A stretch of DNA of 64,000 nt from Flavobacterium hydatis (GTDB taxonomy: Bacteria > Bacteroidota > Bacteroidia > Flavobacteriales > Flavobacteriaceae). Shown here in pieces: positions 63,846 to 64,000 of this stretch (the stretch's first letter is position 1; each line of letters opens with the position of its first letter). The notes beneath the pieces are model-generated. The model saw only the letters and a list, made by a program, of their open reading frames with translations, did no database searches and was not told the origin of the DNA. The stretch is taken from assembly GCF_000737695.1 (NCBI RefSeq), contig NZ_JPRM01000012.1, positions 29,435-93,434 of the forward strand. The letters are read 5' to 3'. A program made the translations under genes and the position numbers.

Positions 63846-64000
63846 AGGTAGAGGCGCACCGCAGTGCGTCTCCGTAATCTTAATCCATAATCAAAATCTA
63901 CAAAGTTTCGGCGCAACCTTTGTCAAAGTTCAAAACTTTGACAAAGGTATCATCATGCACAGGTAGAGGCACACAGTTAGAGACGCACCGCAGTGCGTCT
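63846..64000. repeat. Direct and inverted repeats at the right window edge
   Basis: Two copies of GACGCACCGCAGTGCGTCT-type palindromes (about 63850-63872, variant; 63981-64000) each follow a CACAGGTAGAGGC block, and between them lies the family B dyad ACCTTTGTCAAAGTT (63916-63930) with AACTTTGACAAAGGT (63934-63948). The array runs past the window. Confidence 0.7.

Overview
The window looks like chromosomal DNA of a Flavobacterium-type member of the Bacteroidota. It is AT-rich. Several genes have promoters of the Bacteroidota form (TTTG/TTG, about 20 bases, TAnnTTTG). There is a type IX secretion (T9SS) C-terminal sorting domain, there are TonB-type outer-membrane receptors with carboxypeptidase-like N-terminal domains, a menaquinone ligase, and a tmRNA whose tag ends in NYALAA. 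No CRISPR array, tRNA, rRNA or insertion sequence was seen.

Layout. 1-12.5 kb is ordinary chromosome: the end of a copper ATPase and a multicopper oxidase with a CopB-like tail; menE and a CPBP protease; an ArsC-like reductase; a TonB-family receptor; fumC; a saccharopine/alanine dehydrogenase-like oxidoreductase; and a lipoprotein beta-lactamase-fold hydrolase. At 12.6 kb lies ssrA (tmRNA).

13.0-27.05 kb is a 14-kb integrated element. It sits between the 3' end of the tmRNA and a second copy of its last 12 bases. A large serine recombinase lies next to the tmRNA, and most other genes resemble anti-phage functions: DUF4238; a Pycsar operon (membrane effector, nucleotide cyclase) with a third, overlapping gene for a ubiquitin-E2-like/SEC-C protein; a divergent operon of sigma-like protein, unknown protein and ImmA/IrrE peptidase; an AbiC-like membrane protein; a HEPN-motif protein; and a CHAT-protease protein. 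The Pycsar-E2 operon and the sigma-unknown-ImmA operon share a 62-base palindrome between them and are the best candidates for something undescribed.

27-38 kb holds a methyltransferase, a PorT-like barrel, a very large secreted M4 metalloprotease with a T9SS tag, and a TPR/LuxR-type regulator with a strong inverted repeat in its promoter. 38-51 kb is a RiPP (modified peptide) cluster in two divergent arms. The left arm has a TonB-family receptor, a Cys-containing GG precursor, a radical SAM/SPASM enzyme, a helical unknown and a C39-peptidase ABC exporter. The right arm has a split LanB dehydratase (two genes), a TPR/AraC regulator and a Cys-free GG precursor. No LanC cyclase is present in the window.

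51-64 kb returns to housekeeping and stress genes: a DyP-type peroxidase with an unknown partner, cold shock protein, YegP, a barrel protein, acetyltransferases, a peptidoglycan-recycling set (GH10-like hydrolase, AmpG-like permease, GH3/NagZ-like hydrolase), and peroxiredoxin, thioredoxin and a small conserved protein. Several families of intergenic inverted repeats recur, mostly between converging genes.
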